DNA of 64,000 bases from Yponomeuta sedellus (GCA_934045075.1 OW203723.1:3798577-3862576); one strand, 5' to 3'. Counted from the first letter of the stretch, positions 38,584 to 48,190 are shown. Notes: generated by a model not told the origin, from the letters alone. Numbers and translations are program-made.

Positions 38584-40964
38584 CACAGAGTTCGTTTACC
38601 AGCGTCGAGAGCGGTCGCATCGCGCGTCCCTCTCCGCTGTCGGCCACTCGCTCGCGTGCACAGTGCGCCCGTGCATTGCCGGCGAGTTTTGCGTACTGTA
38701 TTCTAATACACTCTTCTATCTTTTTCAGAGTGCGAGTGCTCCGTCCTGCCGGATTCGTCAAGTAAGTGCCTAGGTTTATACTAGGTATTACTCCCCGCTT
38801 TGCTTCTATCGTTTTTCTATTTTCTTGTCACGTAATTGCTAGGCATTACGTCTAAACTTTCTTTTTCTCCCGCTCCCCTGCCACTGGCAGGGGAACCGGC
38901 AGCCCCGTCTGCCACTATGGAACCCCAACATAGCCTCTCGGTGTACGTCGATTTCATGACAAGTCGTGGCCTTTGGGACGACTATAAATTGTTTCTCGAA
39001 AACTTCTCGAAGGACTCCCCTGAGTCCCCCGCCCCTGTTGCGATCCCGGACTCTCCTGAGTCTCCCCCTGCCCCCGTCATTATTCCGGTCTCTCCCGAGA
39101 CCCAAGCCCCTTCCCATATGGATACCGAGTCTGTCTCGGACTCCCACGCACGGAAGCGTTCTAAATCGCGGTCCGACCTCTCAGGGAGCTCTCCCTACTC
39201 CGAGACTAGCACCCTCACCGATGCTTTTACTTCGGTCTCTCGCCGCAAGAAGAGGCAGCGTAAGCTTGCCACTTCTAAAAGGACTCCCTGCCCGTCCTCT
39301 GAGATTTCAGCCTCCCCCGCGGCCTCCGCCCCTTCCTCTCCCGCGGCTTCCGCGCCCCCTTCCCTTGCGGCTTTCTCTGCCGCCCCCTCCTCCCCCGCGG
39401 CTCCCGCGCCCCCCTCCCCCGCTACGATACCCCCCCTCATGGATATCGACGTCCCCGTACCGACAGGATCGTTCGCACGGTCTTCCCCCCAGCCTCCGAA
39501 GGCAAAGTCCCCACCTCCCGTGTACCTACGGGACAAGTCCGCATGGACCAATCTTTCCAAACTTTGTAAGGACAATAATGTCCATACTACCAAGGCCCGG
39601 AATGTTGGCGATAGCATCGTCATCGAGACCGCCACCACCGACAACTTCAGGAGTCTTACTAAGCTCCTTACCCTCAATAAAATCCCCTACCACACCTATG
39701 CGCTTCCCGAGGAGCGCAAGGTGCGGGCTGTCCTTCGTGGCGTTCCGACGGAACTATCCAAGGACGCCATCAGGGATGACCTTATCTCCCAAGGTCATCC
39801 CGTCGAGGCTGTGTATCCCATGCACAGCAGCCGCGGGAAGTCCTTCCCCCTGGCCTTGGTGGTACTCACCAATTCCCCCCAAGCCCGCTCCATCTTCTCG
39901 GGAGTTCCCACAGTTTGTGGCCTCTCGAATATTAAAGTCGAGAAGCCCCATAGGCGGGGCCACCCCGGCCAATGCCACCGCTGCCAGCTTTATGGCCACG
40001 CGGCGGCAAACTGCTCCGCTCCTCCCAGATGCGTGAAGTGCCTAGAGCCTCACGCCACTGTGGAGTGCTTGCGCACTCGCGACTCGGAAGTTCCTCCGGC
40101 TTGCGTACTGTGCAATCAGTCCGGCCATACGGCCAATTACCGGGGGTGCCCGCGTGCCCCCCGCCCCTCCGCCGCTAAGGCTCCCAAGGCCCCCTTCGCT
40201 CAGAGGAAATCAGTTCCCGCACTGAATACCCCTGCATTCCCACCCCTAGGCCGCCCCAGTGCCAAACCTAGCCCCCCACCGACCCCCGCATGGGGCCCCC
40301 GACCTAGTCCCCCCGCTACAGCCGAGCCCGTAGCGGCCACTCAGGCAAATCCCCCCTCAGATAGGTCTCAGACAGCTGACGACCTTAGGCTGATCAGTGC
40401 TGCCATCAATAATATTGATCTGGCGGAGATCTCTAAACTGGCGGGCAAGCTGCGCGCCGCCACCTCCCCCGCTGAGCGTCTTATCGCTCTTGCCGAGCAT
40501 AGCGATATGCTCTCTAGTCTCGTTTAATTTTAATTAAACTATTTCGTACTCCCCGGTCCCTCTCTTTATTGTATTCTCCCTCACGATGAACTCTGTTCTG
40601 AACTGGACCACCTACTAGAGGCTCGGTCCCAGGCAGACACAGCCCCCGCCAGCTAGTCTCCCCGCTTGTGGTGACACTATTCTCTCCTAGCAGCTGTAGC
40701 TAACCTTCTAAGCGGACGCTTCATTTAGGGAGCTCCGCTGCGCACCCGTCCTCGGCCTCGAGGGGGTCGCTCCGATGTCGGTTTAGGGGTCCTTAGGACC
40801 AAAACTAGCCCCAAGGTGGTGTTTAGTGGGTAGGCGCACTTCTTGTGAGTCCCACATTGGCAGCACGGCCGGGTCCGTGCTGTTATGCATGAGCATTCAC
40901 CACCTCCCTCCCCCGTGTCCTCCGGAGGGTGCCCTTTATAGGGTTAAAAAAAAAAAAAAAAAAA
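38584..40964 (+). mobile_element. Half-LINE C in LTR site 2
   Basis: 2.38 kb, plus strand, flanked by ATTGTCAGTCA (38573-38583 and 40965-40975), with a poly-A at 40946-40964. The organisation is 5' leader, ORF1, ORF2-end remnant, 3' UTR. The position is the same as X1 in the other LTR, but small differences (for example GCCAGCTAGTCTCC against GCCCGCTAGTGTCC) show that X1 is closer to B than to C in the 3' part. Confidence 0.88.
38836..40527 (+). CDS. Half-LINE C ORF1 protein (CCHC zinc-knuckle)
   Basis: 563 residues, complete and without stops, starting MLGITSKLSFSPAPLPLAGE 252 bp after the element 5' end. Domain order equals copy B: low-complexity P/S/A region, conserved globular region, knuckles at about 380-438, C-terminal helix ending MLSSLV. 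Substitutions are few (for example ECLRT preceded by HATV instead of HATA), and two short in-frame deletions in the proline-rich part explain the shorter length. The ORF2 remnant after the stop codon reads SELDHLLEARSQAD before meeting a stop. Long open frames overlapping in the other frames (up to 367 codons) are by-products of the GC-rich proline repeats. Confidence 0.88.
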   Translation: MLGITSKLSFSPAPLPLAGEPAAPSATMEPQHSLSVYVDFMTSRGLWDDYKLFLENFSKDSPESPAPVAIPDSPESPPAPVIIPVSPETQAPSHMDTESVSDSHARKRSKSRSDLSGSSPYSETSTLTDAFTSVSRRKKRQRKLATSKRTPCPSSEISASPAASAPSSPAASAPPSLAAFSAAPSSPAAPAPPSPATIPPLMDIDVPVPTGSFARSSPQPPKAKSPPPVYLRDKSAWTNLSKLCKDNNVHTTKARNVGDSIVIETATTDNFRSLTKLLTLNKIPYHTYALPEERKVRAVLRGVPTELSKDAIRDDLISQGHPVEAVYPMHSSRGKSFPLALVVLTNSPQARSIFSGVPTVCGLSNIKVEKPHRRGHPGQCHRCQLYGHAAANCSAPPRCVKCLEPHATVECLRTRDSEVPPACVLCNQSGHTANYRGCPRAPRPSAAKAPKAPFAQRKSVPALNTPAFPPLGRPSAKPSPPPTPAWGPRPSPPATAEPVAATQANPPSDRSQTADDLRLISAAINNIDLAEISKLAGKLRAATSPAERLIALAEHSDMLSSLV

Positions 40965-41104
40965 ATTGTCAGTCAGTCGTTCTACCGCCGCGCTCTTCAA
41001 CACTCTTGTATACCGTATACCGTGTGCCAATATACGTCTGAAATCGACATCATCGTGTTTTTCACTGGACCTGCTATGCCACCCTGCACCTGAAATCCCC
41101 TACA

Positions 41105-41378
41105 CATACATATATACATACATACATACATACATACATACATACATACATACATACATACATACATACATACATACATACATACATACATACATACATA
41201 CATACATACATACATACATACATACATACATACATACATACATACATACATACATACATACATACATACATACATACATACATACATACATACATACATA
41301 CATACATACATACATACATACATACATACATACATACATACATACATACATACATACATACATACATACATACATACC
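41105..41378. repeat. (CATA)n microsatellite
   Basis: About 270 bp of CATA, slightly irregular at the start, right next to the LTR end. The left BEL flank ends in the same motif, so BEL probably inserted into a shorter version of this array. Confidence 0.97.
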
Positions 41379-41454
41379 ACAAACAAACAAATAAATAAAT
41401 GAATAAGGCGTAACCTAAGTTGATTTATATGCATTTTTTCTATAGCCTATAAAC

Positions 41455-41775
41455 ATCTCACTCCAGGGCATAGGCCGTCTCTCAGAGCGAGAGTATGGGC
41501 TTAAATATCAAGCGTGCCCACCGCAGATTGGCAATTTCAAACGCTGAGGTACTTGAACTCCTCAGACTCTCAAGTCTCCTTACGATGTTTTCCTCCACCT
41601 TTGGCCAGTGGTATTGCTACTATAAATTCACAAATGCACCTGCGTAACTTAGAAAACAAAGTCATTGGTACATGTCCGCACTGGGAAACAAACTTGGTCT
41701 CTCGCTTCCTAGTCCATAGTTCTCTGGACCTCTCCACCCACAGCGCTACCGCCGCTCAGACATCTTATTATTAGG
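41455..41775 (-). repeat. SINE copy (body and tRNA-like end on minus strand)
   Basis: GGGCATAGGCCGTCTCTCAG, GCCCACCGCAGATTGGCAAT, GATGTTTTCCTCCAC and ACTTAGAAAACAAAGTCATT are followed by a degraded box-B region. It is the same family as 48815-49095. Confidence 0.6.
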
Positions 41776-41870
41776 GATAATTTGTTAGGTATTAAGTGAA
41801 TTGTTACAGTGTTGCAAAGTCGCCCGTAACTCAACTGAATAGAGTGCAAGCATATAAACGTCCATTATTA

Positions 41871-42137
41871 CATATCGCACTCTCAGAACGAAAGAGGCCT
41901 AAGTCAAAAAATAGTTTAATTACTCAAAAAATTCTGAAAAAATTGAGTACCTAACAGTCATAGAGAGACATAAAAAGGTATGCTCTATCCGACGAATAGT
42001 AAAACAAAGGCACTTATTGTAAAAAAGAGCATAGCGAATCTTCCGTCTACGGCATACCTTTTTATGACTCTATGATTGTAACTCAATTTAACTATTTTTT
42101 TACTTAGGCCTCTTTCGTTCTGAGGGTGCGATATATG
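41871..42137. mobile_element. MITE M2 with about 50-bp TIRs
   Basis: The left end CATATCGCACTCTCAGAACG and right end (read inward) CATATATCGCACCCTCAGAA continue as inverted repeats through GAAAGAGGCCTAAGT and AAAAATAGTTAA. It is 267 bp with no coding. A second internal inverted pair (AAAAAGGTATGC and GCATACCTTTTTATG) strengthens the hairpin. TSD not resolved. Confidence 0.75.
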
Positions 42138-42164
42138 TTTTTTTAATAAATTTCTTGGACATTA

Positions 42165-42290
42165 AGATAAGATAAGAATATTCTTTATTGTACACCAGGA
42201 AAAAACAAACAAAACATAATTACAAAGATACAATTACAATTGGCGGCCTTATTACTTAGAGCAATTTCTTCCAAGCAACCCACGATGGAT
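42165..42290 (-). repeat. LINE 3'-end repeat (TTTATTGTACACCAGG family)
   Basis: AAGATAAGAATATTCTTTAT, TGTACACCAGGAAAAAACAA, CAATTGGCGGCCTTATTACT and ATTTCTTCCAAGCAACC occur in the order of the other copies. Confidence 0.6.
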
Positions 42291-42461
42291 AGTTGCTGAA
42301 GGAAAAGTGAGACGGGTAGTTGGTGCAAATATGAACATTGATATACATACTTATACTTAAAAAAATTATTACACAGATCTAGTTAGCCCTATACTAAGTA
42401 CAACTAAATGACTTGTGTTACAGGTGCCAACTCGACGATAGATTTGATACAATATATACTG

Positions 42462-42640
42462 TAACGGTGCAAACCTCTTTACACCATTTTTTTTTTTTCT
42501 ATCTATCATTTTCAAATATTTAAATTTGGTCACTCATTCTTCGATTTCCCTCATTTTTCACCACTACTACTTTACCCTTTGACCAGATCTGACTTTTTAC
42601 CTGCTTATCCGTTTTTATCCAGTTTTTTCTGTTTTGTTAA
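42462..42640 (+). repeat. R180 repeat, full copy
   Basis: From TGTAACGGTGCAAACCTCTT to TTATCCAGTTTTTTCTG. Third copy of the family seen at 8010-8455 and 10185-10375. Confidence 0.75.
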
Positions 42641-43425
42641 AATATTATACTAAATCTGCAAATAAAATCACACCTGAAGTCGTCCCAGAGTTTATTTATT
42701 AATTATAAAAGTTATAAAACGTTCCGATACATAGATAACATCAATGACCCGAGACAAATTAGAAAAGTTCGTTTCCTAGTTTGACCCGGATTATTTAGGT
42801 ATTTAATTAATTTTTAGTGTCGCCAAGTTGCCCATAGCTCAACTGAAGAGTGCAAGCATACGGCCATTATTATTATTATTACTATTATTATTCTATTGCA
42901 CACGAAACAGTTAACATGGCATTACATAACAAATAACAAGTACAACGGCGAGCTGATCTCTGTAAGAGATTTCTTCCAGCAAACCATGTGCCGCCAATGG
43001 CCGGAAAACGTCGCATTACACAAATACATAAACGTCACTTTTCAACGCAGATAAACGTGAAAGAGCGATCACCTAATCGCGTTTCGGACTCCATTTGCCG
43101 CAACGTATCGATGGCAAAGCTGGCTGGATTTTTCAATGTAAAAAAGAGAAAAAAATTACCTAAAAAAACAAAGAAGATAAACTCCTGTCGTTGACGCTCG
43201 GGCGCGAAAAAAGGCCGAATGATTGATCGAACGGCTCATTAACGAATGAAAAATTACAAAAAGAGCCTCCAATCTAAAACAGATTTTAGGGTTTCGGTAT
43301 TTTATCGCGCTTAGGGTCGCCGTGAAGAGATAGATTATGTTAAGGCTCAGCTGTTTGGCTAGTTGTCATCTCTTTATCTATCCAGCGAATGAAAGAAACT
43401 CTCTTGGTTCCCTGCCATTCATCGT
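42641..43425. other. Gene-free stretch with repeat scraps
   Basis: Positions 42825-42865 (GTTGCCCATAGCTCAACTGA) repeat 41820-41860. Positions 42890-42990 are a LINE-tail fragment. The rest shows no gene. Confidence 0.45.
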
Positions 43426-43434
43426 CATCATCAT

Positions 43435-43481
43435 CCCGTGCCCCTCGATGGGGACATTATGTCCCCATCGAGGGGCACGGG
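43435..43481. repeat. 47-nt perfect palindrome
   Basis: CCCGTGCCCCTCGATGGGGA continues to a single central T at 43458 and is followed by its exact inverse. That gives a 23-bp perfect stem at the edge of a 5S-SINE-related repeat whose normal copies have only one arm (CGAGGGGCACGGGTCTC, as at 45868). Confidence 0.9.
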
Positions 43482-43665
43482 TCTCTTCCCTGAGGAAGGT
43501 ATAGGCTATACTCCACCACGGGGGATTGTCCCAAGTCTCCCAAGTCCGGATTGGTGGAGGCTTGCAAGACAAGTGGCTGGTCTTACTGTCACAGGTTTTT
43601 CAAGCCGTCCTAGGGCATTTGATTTGGCTTCACGACTGCCATCTATCGACCATTAATTTTCGACG
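43458..43665 (-). repeat. 5S-SINE-related 3' body (TCTTCCCTGAGGAAGG subtype)
   Basis: Words GGGCACGGGTCTCTTCCCTG, AGGAAGGTATAGGC, ACTCCACCACGGGGG and GGATTGGTGGAGGCTTGCAA recur at 45860-45975, 48595-48735 (reverse) and 54720-54810. It is a subtype of the body attached to 5S-like heads. Confidence 0.6.
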
Positions 43666-43724
43666 GCATTACTAATGTCATTGAGCCGTGGCTCAGTTTT
43701 TTTATATAATCTAATCTACCGCTA

Positions 43725-43965
43725 TTGGCACTTTTTCCGAGCGATTCAGCGCTTCGCACGGCGCGCTAAGCCGCTGGTGCCAGCTGTCATGTAATGGTAG
43801 TCGTTAAGCGATTTCAGAGGCTTTATGGGCGGCTTCATAACTTCTGATAGTCTTCTCTTCTTGCCAGACCTCTACCTTTACAAACCTCTACCAACCCGGA
43901 CTTGGCCCCCGTGGTGTAGTGTGTCCCAGCAGTGGGGACGTACAAAGGGTTGATATCAAATAAAT
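43725..43965 (+). repeat. 5S rRNA-like SINE, headless copy
   Basis: Body words TTTTTCCGAGCGATTC, GCTGTCATGTAATGGTAGTC, TTATGGGCGGCTTCATAACT and AACCCGGACTTGGCCCCCGT, ending GGGACGTACAAAGGGTTGAT. The 5S-like head is missing. Confidence 0.65.
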
Positions 43966-43966
43966 A

Positions 43967-44400
43967 ATGTCGATAAAACCTAACGAAAAAAGTATTCAGT
44001 GCGTTCTACCCGTCGTGATATACGAAGCCGAGATGTTCGCGCGAGAATCGATCGCGCGACGTAATCATGAATCTGTGGTCATTCATTCACTACTGAGTCG
44101 TTCCGGTGCCGTCGCTCGTGCCGCTCGCTCGCTACTAATTTATCCAGCCATCTGCACACACATTCGCACTGTGACATACGCGCGTGATAAATGCTCGAAT
44201 TCTCGTGAAGCGATAGACATTTTGGTGACCAAGAAACTTTATCAGCTCAAAGAACAATATATTGACAATATTAGACTATAAGTGAACAGTGCAGGAGTGT
44301 TCTCCGTGCGCTGGACGCATCAGCTCATCCATCACCGCTCATCATCTGCCCAACAGCTAAAGCGAGCCATCATCCACCATCACCAAGTAAGTCCATTCAC
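43967..44400 (+). other. GC-richer leader-like stretch: LTR-element remnant or host first exon
   Basis: GATAGACATTTTGGTGACC (44210-44228) looks like an LTR end (..ACA) followed by a primer-site-like TGGTGACC. A CAAGTAAGT splice-donor match lies at 44384-44392. Two adjacent open frames (104 and 84 codons) show no known domain. No gag or pol follows. Both readings, a retrotransposon leader and a host 5' exon, remain open. Confidence 0.25.
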
Positions 44401-44559
44401 TAGCCGACACTGGCTGACTACCACGAGACATGGACACTCACGGTTCGAAAGGTCCCCCAATTTAAAGTCGCTGAGTGAGCTATGGATAGAGATATGCTCG
44501 GTGTTTCTCTGTGAAATCGAATCCGACACGAAGTGATTCGCCAAAGAACTAAAGCGATC

Positions 44560-44665
44560 GGCGTAGCTCAACGGATTAGCAAACTGAAGTAGCAGTGGGC
44601 GGGTCATATCTGCCGCAGGTCTGATAACCGTTGGGGTCGACTGGTTCTAGAGTAAAATACACGCA
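44560..44665 (+). pseudogene. SINE/LINE scraps
   Basis: GGCGTAGCTCAACGGATTAG resembles a tRNA box A. It is followed by a LINE C-terminal word, GTTGGGGTCGACTGGTTCTA, comparable to 3270-3300. Confidence 0.4.
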
Positions 44666-45390
44666 CAATTAATATAATCGGTCACCATTAAACCAATCTA
44701 ACAACCACTGACTAGTAAATTGTAATTTATTACGTGATCAGAATGTCTTGAACCTTAATTATTGCGGATATTTTTTTTTATCTAATTTTCTATTTTAAAT
44801 CACATATTTGAGTCAGATCGCTGTCAGGCGGTAGAGTACCAAGAAGGCTGGCGTCATTGCCTCGCTGTACAGCGAGGCTTAACCTTCGGCCAAATTAAGC
44901 ACGAGCATTCGGGTCTCCTAAAGCGTCGACACGGCGCGACGAGATCTCGTTAAAGAGGAGTCGCGTCTCCAGACCCCATGGCCCCAGAGTTACTTTTCGA
45001 ACCCGAAAGGATAAAATATTCCCTGTCCTATGGCTGCATACTTGTGCCTCTTATTGGACTACCAGACTAGCGACCGCCCATTCTTCTATGGTATGAGCGT
45101 CATTCTGTCGGGCCTCTTGCCATCGTCGCGAAGAAAATTAATAAACTTATTTAAGCAGACGTCAAATAAACTTTAAATTCCTCCACGGCTTCGTACAGAA
45201 AATGTTTCCATCTGCCCTTAAGCGTGACAAAGGTTCCCGCTACGTGTTAAGGTACTACGTAAATCGGCGACGCGGCGGAAATTGAGTAATTAAATAAACC
45301 CTTTTTAAAATAAAATCGAGGAAGGCTGCGTCACTGACTGAGTGAGTATAACAGAAGAAAAATTATCCGCTAGAACCTTTTTGCGATGCA
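44666..45390. other. Gene-free stretch
   Basis: No open frame with support. No repeat shared with the window except for the last few bases. Confidence 0.4.
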
Positions 45391-45454
45391 GATAGAGACC
45401 CGTGACCCAGCAGTGGGGGCATACAAGGGTTAGTATCGAATTTATAACAACCTA

Positions 45455-45675
45455 TTTTAAAAACCTATTCAGAGGCTAAAAATTCCACCATGCCGGGATT
45501 CGAACCGGCGACCTCTGGCTATCCGTGCCAGCGCTCTTTCCAACTGAGTTAATGGGCGACTCACCGGCATCAGTGAAATTTCGAACCTCTTTACAATATT
45601 CTCTGTATTACGTGCAGCCTCTAATTAGGTTTTTAAAATTGTCCTTAGCACGGGTTAGTGCATTAAAAGTAATAT
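45455..45675 (-). repeat. tRNA-like SINE copy
   Basis: Minus-strand tRNA-like core (CGGGATTCGAACCGGCGACC; CTTTCCAACTGAGTTAATGG). It is joined at 45618 to a plus-strand tail (CCTCTAATTAGGTTTTTAAA), so this copy is again inverted on itself. Confidence 0.75.
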
Positions 45676-45854
45676 ATCCTATTTTAATTTACTAACAATT
45701 TCTTTCTTGTGAAAATGTGAAAGTGAAAGTTAATATCCACAGAATAGCATTGTATTTTACCTTTTGGAACAGCACGATATACTGAGATACAGGTCCCTGC
45801 CTAGTTAAGGATTCAAGCACAATAATATTTTAAGCAAATAGAGTTTATTTACCC

Positions 45855-45985
45855 ATTAACGCCCCACCGAGGGGCACGGGTCTCTTCCCTGAGGAAGGTA
45901 TAGTCCGTACTCCACCACGGGGGCCAAGTTCGGATTGGTGGAGGCTTGCAAGACTAGTGGCTGCTCTTACTGGTGTTATCCGGAG
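45855..45985 (-). repeat. 5S-SINE-related 3' body fragment
   Basis: GAGGGGCACGGGTCTCTTCC, CCTGAGGAAGGTATAG and ATTGGTGGAGGCTTGCAAGA. A shorter piece is at 45390-45440. Confidence 0.55.
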
Positions 45986-46040
45986 TATTCGAGGAGTTTA
46001 TTCGAAAGTCGCGACTTTCCAGTACTTTATCTTCTCTCTT

Positions 46041-46320
46041 AGTTAGAATATTTTCGGGGCTTAATCACGTAGTAATTTTTTACCTCGACGTTTCGAATGT
46101 CGCATGGCTTATCGTCCGACATTGTCAGTGTAGTGTGTCGCAACCCTAATAGTGCTTTGTGATAGCTGATTAAGGGTAGTCTGCAACCTCATCAGCCGAA
46201 GATGCGAACGGGTGCCAGCAATCAGTCTTCTCGTGACCACGATGACTGTAACGTCGTCGAAACGTCGAGGTAAAATAGCAATAAATTACTACGCGATTAA
46301 GCCCCGAAAATATTCTAACT
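46041..46320. repeat. Fold-back element with CGACGTTTCGAA arms
   Basis: The left arm starts AGTTAGAATATTTTCGGGGC and runs to TACCTCGACGTTTCG; the right arm is its inverse (CGAAACGTCGAGGTAAAATA to GAAAATATTCTAACT). The stem is about 60 bp with one offset, over a roughly 170-bp middle. The same TTATCTTCTCTCT word occurs just outside both ends (46028-46040, 46353-46365). The core motif is shared with the GAAACGTCGG fold-back at 6466. Confidence 0.75.
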
Positions 46321-46499
46321 ATGTGTACAAGTCGCGAAAGTTTAAAATATGTTTATCTTCTCTCTGTTAACCAATCTTTTTAAAAACTTTGAATGCCGTT
46401 GTGATTTTTTTTAAATGAAATAATGCAAAAATGTAAAACTAACATTGATGTGGCGATCGACTTTCAAGAGGCCATTTTGGTCTCTGCCAACCCCACCGC

Positions 46500-46885
46500 G
46501 TTATCGCGATATCTCCGGAAGTAATGAAATGAAAAGGTTTTATTCAAAGTAGCGCAGAAACTGCGGCTTGGTGAACGTTACAATTCAAACGAGGTGTCCA
46601 TTTCAAAATCTAGATAATTGTGGAATAAAATGGACAAAAAAACGTCAAACTTAGTGTTTTCAAAGTCCTTAATTAAAATAGTTTACATAATATTATAAAG
46701 AAGAAAATTATGATAAAGAATAGAACTCATGCATTGTACTGGCTTTAATTCCAGAACTCATTGTCATCTAAATAATCCTTTATGTTATAGTAGCCCTTTT
46801 GGCACAAAGTCTGCTTGACATATTTTTTGAACCGCGTTTCAGGCAAGCTTAATAAGTCGTCAGGGATTTTATTATAGAAGCGGCA
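46500..46885 (-). pseudogene. CR1/jockey-type LINE ORF2 C-terminus and 3' UTR
   Basis: On the minus strand 46745-46885 reads FYNKIPDDLLSLPETRFKKY, then VKQTLCQKGYYNIKDYLDDN and EFWN, then stop. This is the recognisable end of an insect LINE polyprotein. The 3' UTR continues downwards with GTGAACGTT, GAATAAAACCTTTTCATTTC and ends in an A-rich tail. Everything upstream of the last roughly 47 codons is missing, so this is a 5'-truncated copy, with the reading frame still intact. Confidence 0.65.
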
Positions 46886-47094
46886 CAACTAGTACAGGGG
46901 CACAACTACAAAAATCGTAGAAAAAATTGACACGTGTAAAGTACACGGGCATATTCATAAATATATGAGTCGTATCTCATGCAAATAATAATCACTTTGA
47001 AGCAATACAAAGCCGAATAATAAGACATTGAATAAAAAAAAAACGTAAAAATGGCTCTCCTGTAAAATTACATAAAGTGCAGTTGTGCCATTCA

Positions 47095-47151
47095 CATCAC
47101 ATCGCATCGTATCGCATCGCATCGCATCGCATCGCATCGCATCGCATCGCA
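47095..47151. repeat. (CATCG)n microsatellite
   Basis: About ten CATCG units with one TATCG variant. Confidence 0.95.
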
Positions 47152-47154
47152 CTA

Positions 47155-47330
47155 ATCGCACTAATATTAAAAAGGCGTTTAATATTAGTGCGATTAAAAT
47201 GTTTGTTACTTCTTCACGTCTAAGCGGCTGGAGGGATTTTATGAAAATTTGGTATGGAGCTAGCTGACAGTCTGCATTAACACATAGGCTACGTTGTACT
47301 GCAGGAAAATATTTTATTCCCATGGGACAA
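47155..47330 (-). repeat. Interspersed repeat T (copy 1)
   Basis: Reverse complement of the words at 49485-49690: TACTTCTTCACGTCTAAGCG, GGCTGGAGGGATTTTATG, TTAACACATAGGCTACGTTG and TTCCCATGGGA. Such tails are found at the 3' end of RTE-like LINEs and their SINEs; the assignment is tentative. Confidence 0.55.
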
Positions 47331-47734
47331 TCTATAAACCGTATCCTAGCACTGCTAGTCTAAGTATTTAAAGTATTTTCCCTTCTTGTCGCATAATTGT
47401 GGGACGCTCTGTTGAGTGCTCTGTACGTGCACATAAATAAGTACGTGCTCTAGTTAACGTTTTTTTTTGCGGCGTTTATCGAGTTGTGCTTCTATTGTAT
47501 TCTATCTACGGTTCCACGGTTTTCCCGGAAGAGAGCCTAAACACACATTGTCTTATGTACTTCAAAGCTTTAAGATTCATTATTGTAAAATGTTTGTTTT
47601 AATCCGTTGTGATAATGTTATAACAGTTAAGCTCTGAAGCTCGGAAACATGATATACTTTATTGCTCTTATGTTTAACTACAGCGTACAGGCCTTCTCTC
47701 AGACTGAGTGAGGGCTAGCCTCTTGGCAAAGGCC

Positions 47735-47870
47735 TTTTGCATCTACTAAATGAGATGATTTATTTTTACAGCGTCCAGTGGTGTCTTCACGCACACTAGA
47801 TGGTTGAAAAGACCACTCCGACGCTGTAGTGCCTGGGACATGGTTTTATAGATGGTTTGATGGTTAATAG
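47735..47870 (-). repeat. Interspersed repeat Q fragment
   Basis: TGAGATGATTTATTTTTACA, CACACTAGATGGTTGAAAAG, CCACTCCGACGCTGTAGTGC and CTGGGACATGGTTTTATAGA are the reverse of 8900-9000. Confidence 0.6.
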
Positions 47871-47929
47871 CAAAGGCATCCTCAAGTGATTTCCACTGTT
47901 TACTATCCTAATTAGTTATGATCATATAT

Positions 47930-48190
47930 AAATGCTGCTGTGTGGTGTCGGCCTAGAGAATAGCACCAACCCAATTCTTCCCGCGGGTGTCGTAAAAGGC
48001 GACTAAGGGACACAAACCGGGGGTTGAGCAGCAGCGCCCCTTGCAGTACAATTCCACCGAACTGCGATCCCAACCCGCATGCCCAGCGTGGGGATTATGG
48101 GCATTACCCCCTATGATAGCATAACGTGGCGCTCTTTAGGAGGAGGTCTATGTCCACCAGTGGACTAGTATAGCCTGACGACGATAGATA
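47930..48190 (+). repeat. SINE-like repeat with LINE 3' tail
   Basis: TGTGGTGTCGGCCTAGAGAA, CTTCCCGCGGGTGTCGTAAA, GACTAAGGGACACAAACCGG, CAGCGTGGGGATTATGGGCA, then the LINE tail GGAGGAGGTCTATGTCCACC and GTGGACTAGTATAGCCTG. The copy at 59495-59755 has the same two-part structure. Confidence 0.65.

Larger units (their letters stand above)
34350..41104 (+). repeat. Second BEL LTR with two half-LINE insertions
   Basis: LTR segments 34350-35392, 37811-38583 and 40976-41104 rejoin into the same roughly 1.94-kb LTR as at 13483-16765, interrupted at site 1 by copy B and at site 2 by copy C. CATAC precedes it (34345-34349) and follows it (41105-41109), so it has the ends of a solo LTR or of a genuine 3' LTR. 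No gag or pol lies next to it. The segment 37811-38583 differs from 14526-15297 mainly in homopolymer lengths. Confidence 0.85.

Noticed and set aside
40966..41434. Long frames of YIHT and YVCM repeats
   Set aside because: By-product of the CATA array; the same holds for the TA array at 2105-2293 and the CCGGT array at 62417-62684.
46955..47323. 122-codon minus-strand frame with MRCDAMRCD repeats
   Set aside because: Made of the CATCG array and interspersed repeat T.
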